Positions 38,501 to 46,149 of a stretch of 64,000 bases of DNA are shown here, piece by piece. The notes beneath the pieces are model-generated. The model searched no databases, was not told the origin of the DNA, and saw only the letters and a program-made list of their open reading frames with translations. The translations under genes and the position numbers were made by a program. The stretch comes from Muribaculaceae bacterium. GTDB lineage: Bacteria > Bacteroidota > Bacteroidia > Bacteroidales > Muribaculaceae. Numbering within the stretch: the stretch's first letter is position 1; each line of letters opens with the position of its first letter. The stretch lies in the NCBI GenBank assembly GCA_022509165.1, contig JAFLTT010000005.1, forward strand, positions 152,737 to 216,736. Reading direction: 5' to 3'.

Positions 38501-39512
38501 CCACAATCACAGATTTCTGATATGCTCTTCCTAAAGCTTCTTCAAAAGCCAATGATTCTGAATAGGTACCCAAACTCATGCTAATGATTTCGGCTCCATT
38601 AGCCACGGCATAGTCAATGCCTTTTATAATAGTTGCAATGTCTCCTTGACCGTTACTTTGCATGACAGTAATCGGCATTATCTTGGCATCAGGGTTTGCT
38701 CCTACGATACCAAGTCCATTGAAACCACAGGCTGCAGCTATACCGGCGCAGTGAGTGCCATGACCGTTGTAGTCATAGATTTCACCTGTCTGGTTTACAA
38801 AATCCCAGCCATGTATATCATCTACAAAACCATTACCGTCATCATCATAACCTGTGGCGCCGTTTGTTTCCTTTTCATTAGTCCATATATTTGCAGCCAG
38901 GTCAGGGTGAGTGATATCTACACCCGTATCAAGGATAGCAATTATCGGACCCTCTTTGGTAAGCACCGGTTCTCCCCAAAGTTTATCAAGATTGATATCT
39001 TTGATGCCATATTGCAAGTCGTAATAAGGATCATCCGGAGCTTCCGCTTCAAGAGCATAAACGATGTAATTAGGTTCTGCATATTCCACATCCTCCAATT
39101 GCTTCAATTCTTGCACAGCTTCATTAACTGAAATCTTAGTTGGGTCAATTGTAAGTTTGAAAGCCTTTTTAATCGGACGTGCCTCAACTGTTTTACCTGA
39201 GAAACCTTTTTGAAGCACCTTGAAGGTTTGATCTTGAGTCAAAGGCATCAAAGAAACCGTTTCCTTGACACCCAATTTATTGAAAACATTGTCTACTTTC
39301 TTTACGGCAGCCGTATTTAATGTAGCTACTCCGGAACGTGTTTTTACCAAGTCAACCTTACTTGTTTCCTTGAACTTCACTATCACCTCATTTGGTCTGT
39401 AAGCCATCTGTGAGGTTCTTGCATCCACGGTATTCACTTCCTGAGCCAAACCCGGGGTTCCTGCCATAAGTCCAAAACCTACGGCCAACATAAAGGAAAG
39501 TTTAGATTTCAT
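35565..39512 (-). CDS. Subtilisin-like (S8) surface protease with dockerin and T9SS-like tail
   Basis: 1315 residues. Signal peptide 1-23, fervidolysin-type prodomain to ~150. S8 catalytic domain with Asp195 (AILDTGVDITHPDL), His251 (NGHGTHCAG) and Ser435 (NGTSMATPLVAG). An Asn-rich, beta-helix-like middle (~640-840), an Ig/fibronectin-like part, then a dockerin at ~1093-1148 with two calcium-loop repeats (GDANGSGDVDVADV; DMNTDNEIDILDV). A degenerate cohesin-like region precedes the sorting tail. A -7 box TAATTTTG lies at 39552-39559. It leads an operon with the cohesin-like protein. Confidence 0.9.
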   Translation of the reverse strand: MKSKLSFMLAVGFGLMAGTPGLAQEVNTVDARTSQMAYRPNEVIVKFKETSKVDLVKTRSGVATLNTAAVKKVDNVFNKLGVKETVSLMPLTQDQTFKVLQKGFSGKTVEARPIKKAFKLTIDPTKISVNEAVQELKQLEDVEYAEPNYIVYALEAEAPDDPYYDLQYGIKDINLDKLWGEPVLTKEGPIIAILDTGVDITHPDLAANIWTNEKETNGATGYDDDGNGFVDDIHGWDFVNQTGEIYDYNGHGTHCAGIAAACGFNGLGIVGANPDAKIMPITVMQSNGQGDIATIIKGIDYAVANGAEIISMSLGTYSESLAFEEALGRAYQKSVIVAAAGNDGYCLNHAHPEKAQFMPMSMFPGAYSFVLGVQASSSSPNDFGSYLASFSNYDDNGATFSEYGEEKLYNYELTVPGVSIMSTYPGGGYKQLNGTSMATPLVAGALSRLLQTKEYTNKEELFGDLIHCTTNKGNLDIYASYSISDSDRTPELQFVTFDMVDADGDGRADAGEVVEFYPVIRNSWGKVSNIKLSIDCAEPVNNTFEIINGEAEFGLNLSSYGKGKSLNPLKIKFKDNVVDGRIVRMKFTADTPNSKTIEQELEVRVENAVELSGLLREDMTLTPDQHYVVIGTFGVPEGIKLTILPGTILKFRDNSALRVDGTLDAHGQIGNMIKFTKEDSYIGNIQYINLGTNEISYCEISDLIFKGGSNQGWSFKVSKASNCIYKNCKAGYTLDATEWFKSSLYNLFGINGLHTSGNLNTSNIINNYLDNNNPYYFIHSGYSVNTREINKNFINNNIFNNSWKDHDNLSFTSNSNTTIIYECENPSYVGTSSLTIAKNRIIDINHFLNEYFLTYAEYDFSNLPTKPHSEAHGIVWKVVVNGYDAQDEFYLLPPLGVGTHKFEVYFNRPMNKDVIPTVAMGVRPPYTSISIGEDGSWNDEGDVYTAYLTINGKSNYDGLNRIYVAGAEDDEYFPIPVEDSRFNVMVQAAGSLSDGFIAEAGLGRVNLEWDNTEEEFDDMLGLNMYRYTINEEGLAGDTIQINRQLIEPNVTTLTDYDVKPRQTYAYFYKVMRTDLAETSPSKTVAVTPMTATQGDANGSGDVDVADVITTVNYASGLDPKPFIFEAADMNTDNEIDILDVVNIIRTILSPSSMSLASANEPAYYFVDKNGMLYLETSVALAGIQLNLDLNSNGLVIASEVLNGFEKTGVRTPEGQYKYMVYSLAGKYIEPGVYAIAQIKGLQDIDIILSDVDGEKVAIETRGADEGTTAIETINSYNTVNSGIYTISGVKVGQHLNDLQSLPHGIYIINGHKVVK

Positions 39513-39591
39513 ATTTTTAAGGTTAAGTTAATTTTAGCATTAAAAGTATCGCAAAATTATCTTTATAGGTAGTAGTTTTATATACCCATGA

Positions 39592-39860
39592 GATTATCCT
39601 GATTTTACAAGACATCTTCCGATTTTCAATCCATCAACAAATATATCTTGGAGCACTGTTTAAATTCCATATAGACATCACTCACAGCACTCATTTTTAC
39701 CTGTTTTACTGTGTTTCAACACATATTTGCAAAAATATATAAAAAATGTTACAAAACTTCAATTTTTACGCTGATTTTCCGGATAACCGATTACTATTTT
39801 ATGAAGATTTTATGAAGCTCAATCTCAAGAGCCATCGGTAAACTTTTATCTTCTTCTTTG
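39592..39860. repeat. Conserved intergenic block, copy B
   Basis: Partner of 29587-29846, with minus-strand TATTTTTG at 39730-39737. It lies between the subtilase gene and the arsenic operon. The remainder of 39513-39910 holds only the subtilase -7 box. Confidence 0.65.
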
Positions 39861-39910
39861 AGTTTTATACCGACAAGAGGGAAATCGGGAATAGACACTT
39901 ATTAAGTGAA

Positions 39911-39960
39911 TATATTTGGAATATTGAAATATTGTTAGTAATTTCGCTAACAACTAACAA
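39911..39960 (+). promoter_or_regulatory. Promoter and operator of the ars operon
   Basis: -7 box TATATTTG (39911-39918). Just downstream are TTGTTAG (39932-39938) and two tandem inverted partners CTAACAA (39947-39953 and 39954-39960). The inverted repeat sits at the expected transcript start, where a bound ArsR repressor would block initiation. Confidence 0.6.
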
Positions 39961-39964
39961 AGGT

Positions 39965-40288
39965 ATGAAAATTGAGATTACACCTGAACAGGAAAAGATA
40001 GCAAGAATTGCAAAAGCTATGGGGCACCCTACAAGAGTGGCCATACTTAGTTTTCTTGCAAAACAGAAAGAATGTTTTTTCGGTGAGATTCATGAGGTTT
40101 TGAGTGTCTCCAAACCTACGGTTTCAAATCATCTTTCAGAACTAAAAGAAGCCGGTTTGATTCAAGGCACCATAGAACCCCCAAAAGTAAGATATTGCAT
40201 CAACAATGATAATTGGATCCTTGCTCAATCTCTGTTCAATTCATTTTTTGAGCAAAATGTAATTGAAAAGAAAGATAACTGTTGCTGA
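39965..40288 (+). CDS. arsR: ArsR-family metalloregulator
   Basis: 107 residues, winged-helix ArsR repressor (AKAMGHPTRVAILSFLAKQKECFFGEI; SKPTVSNHLSELKEAGLIQG). There is one Cys near helix 3 (KECFFG) rather than the classical CxC. A terminal CC pair (KDNCC) may bind arsenite or another soft metal. It is first gene of the ars operon and probably autoregulated through the adjacent inverted repeat. A start at 39932 would lie in the operator, so the ATG at 39965 is preferred. Confidence 0.88.
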   Translation: MKIEITPEQEKIARIAKAMGHPTRVAILSFLAKQKECFFGEIHEVLSVSKPTVSNHLSELKEAGLIQGTIEPPKVRYCINNDNWILAQSLFNSFFEQNVIEKKDNCC

Positions 40289-40332
40289 AACACTATCCTT
40301 ATCATTTAAAACTAACGTTTAGATTAAGAGCT

Positions 40333-40569
40333 ATGGAAATAAAGGTTTTAGGAGCCGGTTGCTCCACTTGCAAACGCCTTTACAATACAGTTCAGGAAGT
40401 GATCCAGGATCTTGGTATTGAAGCAACTCTAATTAAGGAGGAAGACCTTTTAAAGATTATGGAGTATAACGTTTTGTCACTTCCTGCTCTTGTAATTGAC
40501 GAAAAGGTTGTGGCAAAAGGGCCCCAATCTTACAATAAAGTAAAATCCATATTAACAAGCATAAAATAA
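40333..40569 (+). CDS. Small thioredoxin-like protein (redox-active disulfide protein 2 type)
   Basis: 78 residues from the ATG at 40333: EIKVLGAGCSTCKRLYNTVQEV with a CSTC active site, then LSLPALVIDEKVVAKG with the cis-Pro. This short thioredoxin type is often found in arsenic and organoarsenical operons. It may supply reducing power or pass metal to other Ars proteins, which is inference from context. Confidence 0.88.
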   Translation: MEIKVLGAGCSTCKRLYNTVQEVIQDLGIEATLIKEEDLLKIMEYNVLSLPALVIDEKVVAKGPQSYNKVKSILTSIK

Positions 40570-40581
40570 AAAGTTAAAATT

Positions 40582-41004
40582 ATGAAGACTATAGAAATAT
40601 TCGACCCTGCAATGTGTTGTCCCACCGGTTTATGTGGCACAAATATAGATCGCAATTTAATGAGAATAGCAGTGATAGTGGATACTCTTAAAAAGAAGGG
40701 AGTAAACGTGATCAGACATAATCTTAAGGATGAACCTATGATTTATGTCACTAACACTAAAGTAAATGACCTTTTACAGTCAAAAGGAGTGGAGGTGCTT
40801 CCGATTACTCTGGTGGACGGAGAAGTGGCAGTGACCGGAGAATACCCCACCACAAGACAGATGGCAGAATGGAGTGGTGTAAATCTTGATTTCATGCCGA
40901 TTCAGGAAGAAAAACCCAGACAGAAAGAACAATCTAAGGAAGAACCCAAGAACGACTGTTGTAAAGGCTCAGATTGCTGTTGCTCAGGAAGTAACTGGGG
41001 TTAA
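40582..41004 (+). CDS. arsD: Arsenite metallochaperone ArsD
   Basis: 140 residues. The N-terminal MKTIEIFDPAMCCPTGLCG carries the three conserved Cys (12, 13, 18) that hold As(III). The thioredoxin-like fold follows, and the tail has further Cys pairs (DCCKGSDCCCSGS). ArsD delivers arsenite to ArsA and raises its affinity. It lies immediately before arsA, as in other ars operons. Confidence 0.95.
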   Translation: MKTIEIFDPAMCCPTGLCGTNIDRNLMRIAVIVDTLKKKGVNVIRHNLKDEPMIYVTNTKVNDLLQSKGVEVLPITLVDGEVAVTGEYPTTRQMAEWSGVNLDFMPIQEEKPRQKEQSKEEPKNDCCKGSDCCCSGSNWG

Positions 41005-41028
41005 TTTCGTAATTATAAATTCGATTAA

Positions 41029-42741
41029 ATGGAAAAATTCAATATAAATGATGTCAGTCTTACCAAGTACCTCTTCTTCACAGGTAAGGGAGGTGTAGGT
41101 AAGACTTCCATTGCATGTGCCACGGCTATAGGACTCGCAGACCGGGGGAAGAAGATACTTCTGATAAGTACTGACCCGGCCTCCAATCTTCAGGATGTAT
41201 TCGGTCAGGATCTTGACGGACATGGCAAGGAAATAAAAGAGGTTCCGGGACTTACTGTTGTCAATCTTGATCCGGAAGAAGCTGCCGCCGAATATCGTGA
41301 GAGTGTAATTGCACCGTTCAGAGGTAAACTCCCCGAAAGTGTCATCAATAACATGGAAGAACAGTTATCCGGTTCATGTACTGTTGAGATAGCCGCTTTC
41401 AATGAGTTTTCCGATTTCATTACTTCTGCTGAAAAAGCCGGGGAATATGACCATATTATTTTTGACACAGCACCAACAGGTCATACTCTAAGGATGCTGC
41501 AGTTGCCTTCGGCATGGAGCACTTTTATCAGTGAAAGCACTCATGGCGCTTCCTGTCTTGGACAATTGTCGGGCCTGGAAGCACGTAAGGAAGTTTACAG
41601 GCAAGCTGTATCAACTTTGGCTGATTCTAAGCTTACCAGATTAGTCTTGGTGAGCCGGCCTGATGTTTCTCCCCTCAAAGAGGCAGCCCGTTCTTCTCAT
41701 GAATTAAGACTTTTAGGGGTGAACAACCAGATTCTTGTGATCAATGCATTGTTGGACAAGGATGATCCTGATGACAAGGTAACCCATGAAATGTATGAAA
41801 GGCAAGAGAATGCACTGAAAGATATGCCTGAGACATTAAAGGACATCCCAACTTACTATGTGCCTTTACGCTCCTATAATATTTCGGATATAGCCAACAT
41901 CAGAGAAATGCTTGTGGGCGACAAAGTAAGTGCTGAAGAAGAATATAATACTCCCAAGGATTTCTCTACAATGGAGCAACTGGTGGATGACCTGAGCAAA
42001 ACCGGAAAGAGAGTAATCTTTACAATGGGTAAAGGAGGTGTGGGCAAAACTACTATAGCCACAGAGATTGCAAAGCAACTTGCCGGGAAAGGTAAGAAGG
42101 TTCATCTTACTACTACCGACCCTGCGAATCATCTTGACTACTCAGCGATGAAAGACCTTGGAATAAGCATGAGCAAGATTGATGAGGCCGAGGTGTTGGA
42201 GAACTATAAGAACGAAGTAAGGGCCAAAGCCAAGACAGCTATGACTGAGGATGATATGGCTTATATAGAAGAAGACCTCCGTTCTCCTTGTACTCAGGAG
42301 ATTGCAGTTTTCCGGGCTTTCGCTGATATAGTGGATAAGGCCGATGATGAAATCGTAGTCATCGATACAGCTCCTACAGGTCATACCCTTCTGCTACTTG
42401 ATGCCACTCAAAGTTATCATAAGGAAGTGGAAAGGACTCATGGTGATATCCCGGAATCGGTGAAAAAACTTCTGCCAAGGCTAAGAGACAAAAACGAGAC
42501 TGAAGTTGTAATAGTTACTTTACCGGAGGCTACACCGGTATTCGAAGCGGAAAGATTGCAGAAAGACCTCCGACGTGCCGGAATCAATAATAAGTGGTGG
42601 GTGGTAAATCAGTCGCTATCTTTGACCGACACATCGAATCCGTTCCTGAAAGCCCGGGCCAAAGGTGAAGGAAAATGGATAGAAAAAGTACGGGAGTTGT
42701 CTGATAATAATCTAACCCTGATACCCTGGGAAAATAATTGA
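41029..42741 (+). CDS. arsA: Arsenite-stimulated efflux ATPase ArsA
   Basis: 570 residues made of two homologous halves, each with a deviant Walker A (FTGKGGVGKTSIA near 17-29; TMGKGGVGKTTIA near 333) and a DTAPTGHTL signature. Cys in SGSCTVEIAAF and SPCTQEIAVF fit the metalloid site. ArsA normally sits on ArsB to drive arsenite export. No arsB or acr3 gene is visible here; the next gene is a CDF transporter. Confidence 0.95.
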   Translation: MEKFNINDVSLTKYLFFTGKGGVGKTSIACATAIGLADRGKKILLISTDPASNLQDVFGQDLDGHGKEIKEVPGLTVVNLDPEEAAAEYRESVIAPFRGKLPESVINNMEEQLSGSCTVEIAAFNEFSDFITSAEKAGEYDHIIFDTAPTGHTLRMLQLPSAWSTFISESTHGASCLGQLSGLEARKEVYRQAVSTLADSKLTRLVLVSRPDVSPLKEAARSSHELRLLGVNNQILVINALLDKDDPDDKVTHEMYERQENALKDMPETLKDIPTYYVPLRSYNISDIANIREMLVGDKVSAEEEYNTPKDFSTMEQLVDDLSKTGKRVIFTMGKGGVGKTTIATEIAKQLAGKGKKVHLTTTDPANHLDYSAMKDLGISMSKIDEAEVLENYKNEVRAKAKTAMTEDDMAYIEEDLRSPCTQEIAVFRAFADIVDKADDEIVVIDTAPTGHTLLLLDATQSYHKEVERTHGDIPESVKKLLPRLRDKNETEVVIVTLPEATPVFEAERLQKDLRRAGINNKWWVVNQSLSLTDTSNPFLKARAKGEGKWIEKVRELSDNNLTLIPWENN

Positions 42742-42769
42742 TACTATCGAGTATTAAATTTTCAAAGAA

Positions 42770-43666
42770 TTGAACTCCAGAGAAAAGGAAATTTACAAGG
42801 TCACGGCTGTAGGCACTCTTGTAAATGTTTCCCTGACTATTTTTAAGTTTGTTGCCGGTATTGTGGGACGAAGTTCTGCAATGGTGGCAGATGCTGTTCA
42901 TTCTTTGTCAGATCTGGTGACCGATGCTATTATCTTCATATTTGTAAAGGCTGCCTCCAAACCCGTAGATCATGACCATGAATATGGTCACGGAAAGTTT
43001 GAAACCTTGGCGACTTTGATTGTGGGATGTATTCTAATACTTGTGGGTTTGGGGATCATGGTAGCCGGGGTGATGGATTGTATAGCATTTTTTCATGGCG
43101 ACAGAGGCCAACATCCCCGTATCATAGCATTGATTGCCGCCATACTTTCTATAGTTTTAAAAGAAGGAGTATATCGATACACCATACAACGAGGCAAGAA
43201 AATAGATTCCCCGATACTTATAGCCAATGCATGGCATCATCGTTCGGATTCTTTCTCTTCGATCGCTACCTTGATAGGTGTGGCGGGTGCAATGTTCCTG
43301 GGAGAAAAGGGATTGATACTTGACCCTCTGGCCGCCATATTTGTAAGTTTCTATATATGTAAGTCAGGCTATGATGTAGTGAAGCCAAGCATAGATGAAC
43401 TTATGGAAAAGGCACTCCCAAAAGAAACGGAAGATGAAATAAGGCAAATAATAAAATCAGTGGAAGGAGTGGAAGGGGTGCACCTTCTCAAAACACGAAA
43501 GATCGGCACTCGACTGGCTATAGAAGCGCATACTTTAATGGATGGACAAATCACCCTGAATGAGGCACACAAGATAGCTACATTAGCAGAAAGAAAACTG
43601 AAAAAACGATTTGGCCATAAAACACATATAGGTATTCACATGGAACCTATGAAAAATAAACACTAA
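42770..43666 (+). CDS. Cation diffusion facilitator transporter
   Basis: 298 residues with six membrane helices, the CDF metal site SAMVADAVHSLSDLVTDAI (HxxxD after D) in helix 2 and the partner NAWHHRSDSFSS in helix 5. A C-terminal cytoplasmic metal-binding domain ends HKTHIGIHMEP. The DHDHEYGHGKFET motif is typical. The family exports Zn, Fe, Mn or similar divalent ions in exchange for protons. The start appears to be TTG at 42770, as no in-frame ATG precedes the conserved REKEIYKVT. It follows arsA by 28 bp, so co-expression is likely. Confidence 0.88.
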   Translation: MNSREKEIYKVTAVGTLVNVSLTIFKFVAGIVGRSSAMVADAVHSLSDLVTDAIIFIFVKAASKPVDHDHEYGHGKFETLATLIVGCILILVGLGIMVAGVMDCIAFFHGDRGQHPRIIALIAAILSIVLKEGVYRYTIQRGKKIDSPILIANAWHHRSDSFSSIATLIGVAGAMFLGEKGLILDPLAAIFVSFYICKSGYDVVKPSIDELMEKALPKETEDEIRQIIKSVEGVEGVHLLKTRKIGTRLAIEAHTLMDGQITLNEAHKIATLAERKLKKRFGHKTHIGIHMEPMKNKH

Positions 43667-43737
43667 CAATCCAATTCTTCTTAATCCGGTCTGCCAACCT
43701 CTTATCTGAAATCCAATCCACCCCTATACCCTCCGTC

Positions 43738-43822
43738 CGGAAATTTTGAGAATAAGTAAGAAATCGGCTGAAAAAATTTTGAGGAAAGGTAGGAATCTAC
43801 CTGAAAAAATTTTGAGGAAATG
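43738..43822 (+). repeat. Direct repeats upstream of the DUF4143 ATPase
   Basis: Three copies of a ~33-bp unit with the core CTGAAAAAATTTTGAGGAAA (43768-43800 full, 43801-43822 partial, 43738-43767 diverged). Further copies lie after the gene at 45212-45260. The TTTTG of the last copy acts as the -33 element of the gene's promoter. Confidence 0.75.
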
Positions 43823-43841
43823 ATTTAACTCATTAATTTTG
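43810..43841 (+). promoter_or_regulatory. Promoter of the DUF4143 ATPase gene
   Basis: TTTTG (43810-43814, inside the last repeat), 19-bp spacer, TAATTTTG (43834-43841), 22 bp before the ATG. Confidence 0.6.
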
Positions 43842-43863
43842 TGGCCATAACAGTTGGCATGCC

Positions 43864-45204
43864 ATGAAAAAAATATTTAAGAGGAAGATATATGATAAAA
43901 TGCTTGAGTGGAAAAGAACCAAGAACGGTTCTACTGCTCTCTTGATAAAAGGAGCCCGGAGAATTGGAAAATCTACTATAGCAGAGGAATTTGCAAGAAA
44001 TGAATATGAAAGTTATATAGCAATTGATTTTGCAGATGCACCTCAATCTCTGTGGGATGCGGTAAAGAATATTTCCGACAGAGATAATTTTTTTATGCAA
44101 ATTCAATTTATCTATGGTATCACCCTTAAAGAGAGAAAGTCGGTTATAATATTTGATGAGATTCAAAAATGTCCTGAAGTTCGACAGGCTATAAAATATC
44201 TGGTTAAAGATGGTAGATTTGATTACATTGAAACAGGGTCTTTACTTTCCATAAAGCAGTCAACAAAAAACATCACTATCCCAAGTGAGGAAACCCGACT
44301 GACAATGTATCCGATGGATTATGAAGAATTCTTATGGGCTTTAGGAAAGGAAACTGTTTATAATCTCCTTAAAAAACAGTATGAACTCAAGAAACCGTTA
44401 GGAGATGGCATAACCAGACAAATGTTAAGGGATTTCCGGCTTTATATGTTGGTAGGCGGTATGCCACAAGCTGTAAATGAATACTTAGATTCAAAAAATC
44501 TTTCTTTAGTGGATAAAGTCAAGAGAGAAATAATAGAATTATACCTTGATGATTTTCTCAAAATAGATCCTTCGGGCAAGTTGAGCCAACTGTTTAGGTC
44601 AATACCCTCCCAACTGACAACGAATGCTTCGACATATCAGGTAAAAAAAATCTTAGGTAATTATAAGGATAAATCTGAAATGGCTGTTTTGCTCAGGGAG
44701 ATGGAAGACAGTCTCACCGTGAATATCTCCCATCATGCAAATGATCCGAATGTGGGGCTGGCATTACACGCCAACTACGATCAATATAAGATTTATATGG
44801 GTGACACCGGTTTATTTATCACATTGGCTTTTATGGATAAAGATATTACCGAGAATATCATTTACTCCAAACTATTAAGTGATAAACTTTCCGCAGATTT
44901 AGGATATGTATATGAAAATGTAGTTTCTCAAATTTTAGTGGCCAATGGGTATCATTTATTTTATTATACATGGCCCACGGAAAACAGGAAGCATAATTAT
45001 GAGATAGATTTTCTCTTGAGTCGCGGAGCTAAAATAGAACCAATTGAAGTGAAATCTTCCGGGTATAACACTCATAAGTCTTTAGATGAATTTATAAAGA
45101 AGTTCTCCAACCGGATAGCAGAGTCCTATCTATTATACACAAAAGATTTACGTAGAGAAGGGAATATTTGGCTGATGCCAATGTTTTTCACCCCATTTCT
45201 ATAG
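43864..45204 (+). CDS. AAA_14/DUF4143 ATP-binding protein
   Basis: 446 residues. N-terminal AAA_14 domain with Walker A in KGARRIGKSTIAEEFA and Walker B in SVIIFDEIQKCPEVR, sensor ETGSLLS. C-terminal DUF4143 domain with a PD-(D/E)xK-like core (YEIDFLLSRG ... IEPIEVKSSG). The family is extremely frequent in Bacteroidetes, often in several copies per genome, with no settled function. It is flanked on both sides by the same direct repeat, and remains of a second gene lie just downstream. Confidence 0.88.
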   Translation: MKKIFKRKIYDKMLEWKRTKNGSTALLIKGARRIGKSTIAEEFARNEYESYIAIDFADAPQSLWDAVKNISDRDNFFMQIQFIYGITLKERKSVIIFDEIQKCPEVRQAIKYLVKDGRFDYIETGSLLSIKQSTKNITIPSEETRLTMYPMDYEEFLWALGKETVYNLLKKQYELKKPLGDGITRQMLRDFRLYMLVGGMPQAVNEYLDSKNLSLVDKVKREIIELYLDDFLKIDPSGKLSQLFRSIPSQLTTNASTYQVKKILGNYKDKSEMAVLLREMEDSLTVNISHHANDPNVGLALHANYDQYKIYMGDTGLFITLAFMDKDITENIIYSKLLSDKLSADLGYVYENVVSQILVANGYHLFYYTWPTENRKHNYEIDFLLSRGAKIEPIEVKSSGYNTHKSLDEFIKKFSNRIAESYLLYTKDLRREGNIWLMPMFFTPFL

Positions 45205-45211
45205 GTTTTAT

Positions 45212-45260
45212 CTTGAAAAAATTTTGAGGAAAAGACAGGAATCCGCCTGAAAAAATTTTG
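45212..45260 (+). repeat. Direct repeats downstream of the DUF4143 ATPase
   Basis: One full copy (45212-45246) and one truncated copy (45247-45260) of the same unit found upstream of the gene, in the same orientation. The truncated copy runs straight into the ATPase remnant. Confidence 0.7.
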
Positions 45261-45329
45261 GATGCCAATGGGAACCTTTTATTTTATTATACCTTGACTG
45301 TGGAAGACATGTAACATAATTATAAATAA
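45258..45329 (+). pseudogene. Remnant of a second DUF4143 ATPase gene
   Basis: The ~70-bp stretch (GATGCCAATGGGAACC, then TTTTATTTTATTATACC and CATAATTATAAATA) aligns with 44938-45008 inside the intact neighbour, covering the ANGYHLFYYTWP...HNYEI part. It has stops and no start. The join follows AAATTTTG, a motif present in both the repeat and the gene, suggesting recombination and deletion. Confidence 0.6.
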
Positions 45330-45330
45330 C

Positions 45331-46149
45331 TCACCGTGGCCTTAAGATTATGTCAGTTGTCAGATTCCGGGTACCATTGGTTTTAAGAAAAGGCGCGTTT
45401 AGACGAATATCGCAATCCAATACAAAGAATGTGCCGGATTTAGATTTTACGATATTTTCATCATGCATGTCGCTCAGATAAATATCTGAGGTGTAATAGG
45501 TCCAGTTTTTGGGATTATGAAGATGGAATCCTAACTGCTGAAGAAAATATTCAATTTCTTGATTTGTAACGGCACGACCAATTATGTATGGTTGTTCCAC
45601 TATTATTTTTAATTCACCATCATTTTCACCGAATCCTATAACTTTTAAACGGGTTTCAGGAAAATAGGCATTATGAAGGGAAATTCTATCTAAAGCATAG
45701 ACTGGCTGTATAAAATAATCCAATCCGATTGACTTAATTACATTAGTGCCTCCGTCATATACCTTTGCCTCACCTCCTTCTGCAATTATATCCCCAACTT
45801 GATTATTGAGATATTTCTCAGGATTATCAATCCAGACTCCTTGTTTTAGAGCCCAGTTTTTTATTGTTTCAATCTGTTTCTTTGCTGATTGGAGTTCTGT
45901 TTTGAAGTCCGGGAAGCTTCCTTCAACATAGCCACTTGCTGCAACTTCTGCTCCCGCGAGCAAGGTTGCAATGACATGAGTGCTACCTCCCGTTGAGCAG
46001 CCATGCTGTTCTGCCGGTGAAAATCGTTGATATAAAAGTCTTCGTTCATTGAATAACTCGGCATAAAGTTCTAATTTATTTAACCCTTCAGGAGGAAAAC
46101 CCGCTTCCTTTATCTGTTTGATTTCTTCCCATAGGTTCAACTTATTCAT
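45331..46149 (-). CDS. Putative polyvalent-protein-kinase-like protein
   Basis: 272 residues. After a ~120-residue helical part comes a kinase-like fold: a glycine-rich loop IIAEGGEAKVYDGG, a Lys in NVIKSIGLDYF, a hinge-like VEQPYIIGR, a catalytic-loop-like LSDMHDENIV, and a metal-site-like FFVLDCDIRLN. This resembles the kinase domain described in polyvalent proteins of phages and conjugative elements. A -7 box TATATTTG is at 46169-46176. Substrate unknown; a link to mobile DNA is inference. Confidence 0.6.
   Translation of the reverse strand: MNKLNLWEEIKQIKEAGFPPEGLNKLELYAELFNERRLLYQRFSPAEQHGCSTGGSTHVIATLLAGAEVAASGYVEGSFPDFKTELQSAKKQIETIKNWALKQGVWIDNPEKYLNNQVGDIIAEGGEAKVYDGGTNVIKSIGLDYFIQPVYALDRISLHNAYFPETRLKVIGFGENDGELKIIVEQPYIIGRAVTNQEIEYFLQQLGFHLHNPKNWTYYTSDIYLSDMHDENIVKSKSGTFFVLDCDIRLNAPFLKTNGTRNLTTDIILRPR

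Noticed and set aside
43738..45260. Repeats around the DUF4143 gene as a CRISPR array
   Set aside because: Too few units, no unique spacers of regular length, and no cas genes.
45861..46064. Minus-strand 67-codon frame inside the kinase-like gene
   Set aside because: Shadow in another frame of a well-supported gene on the same strand.
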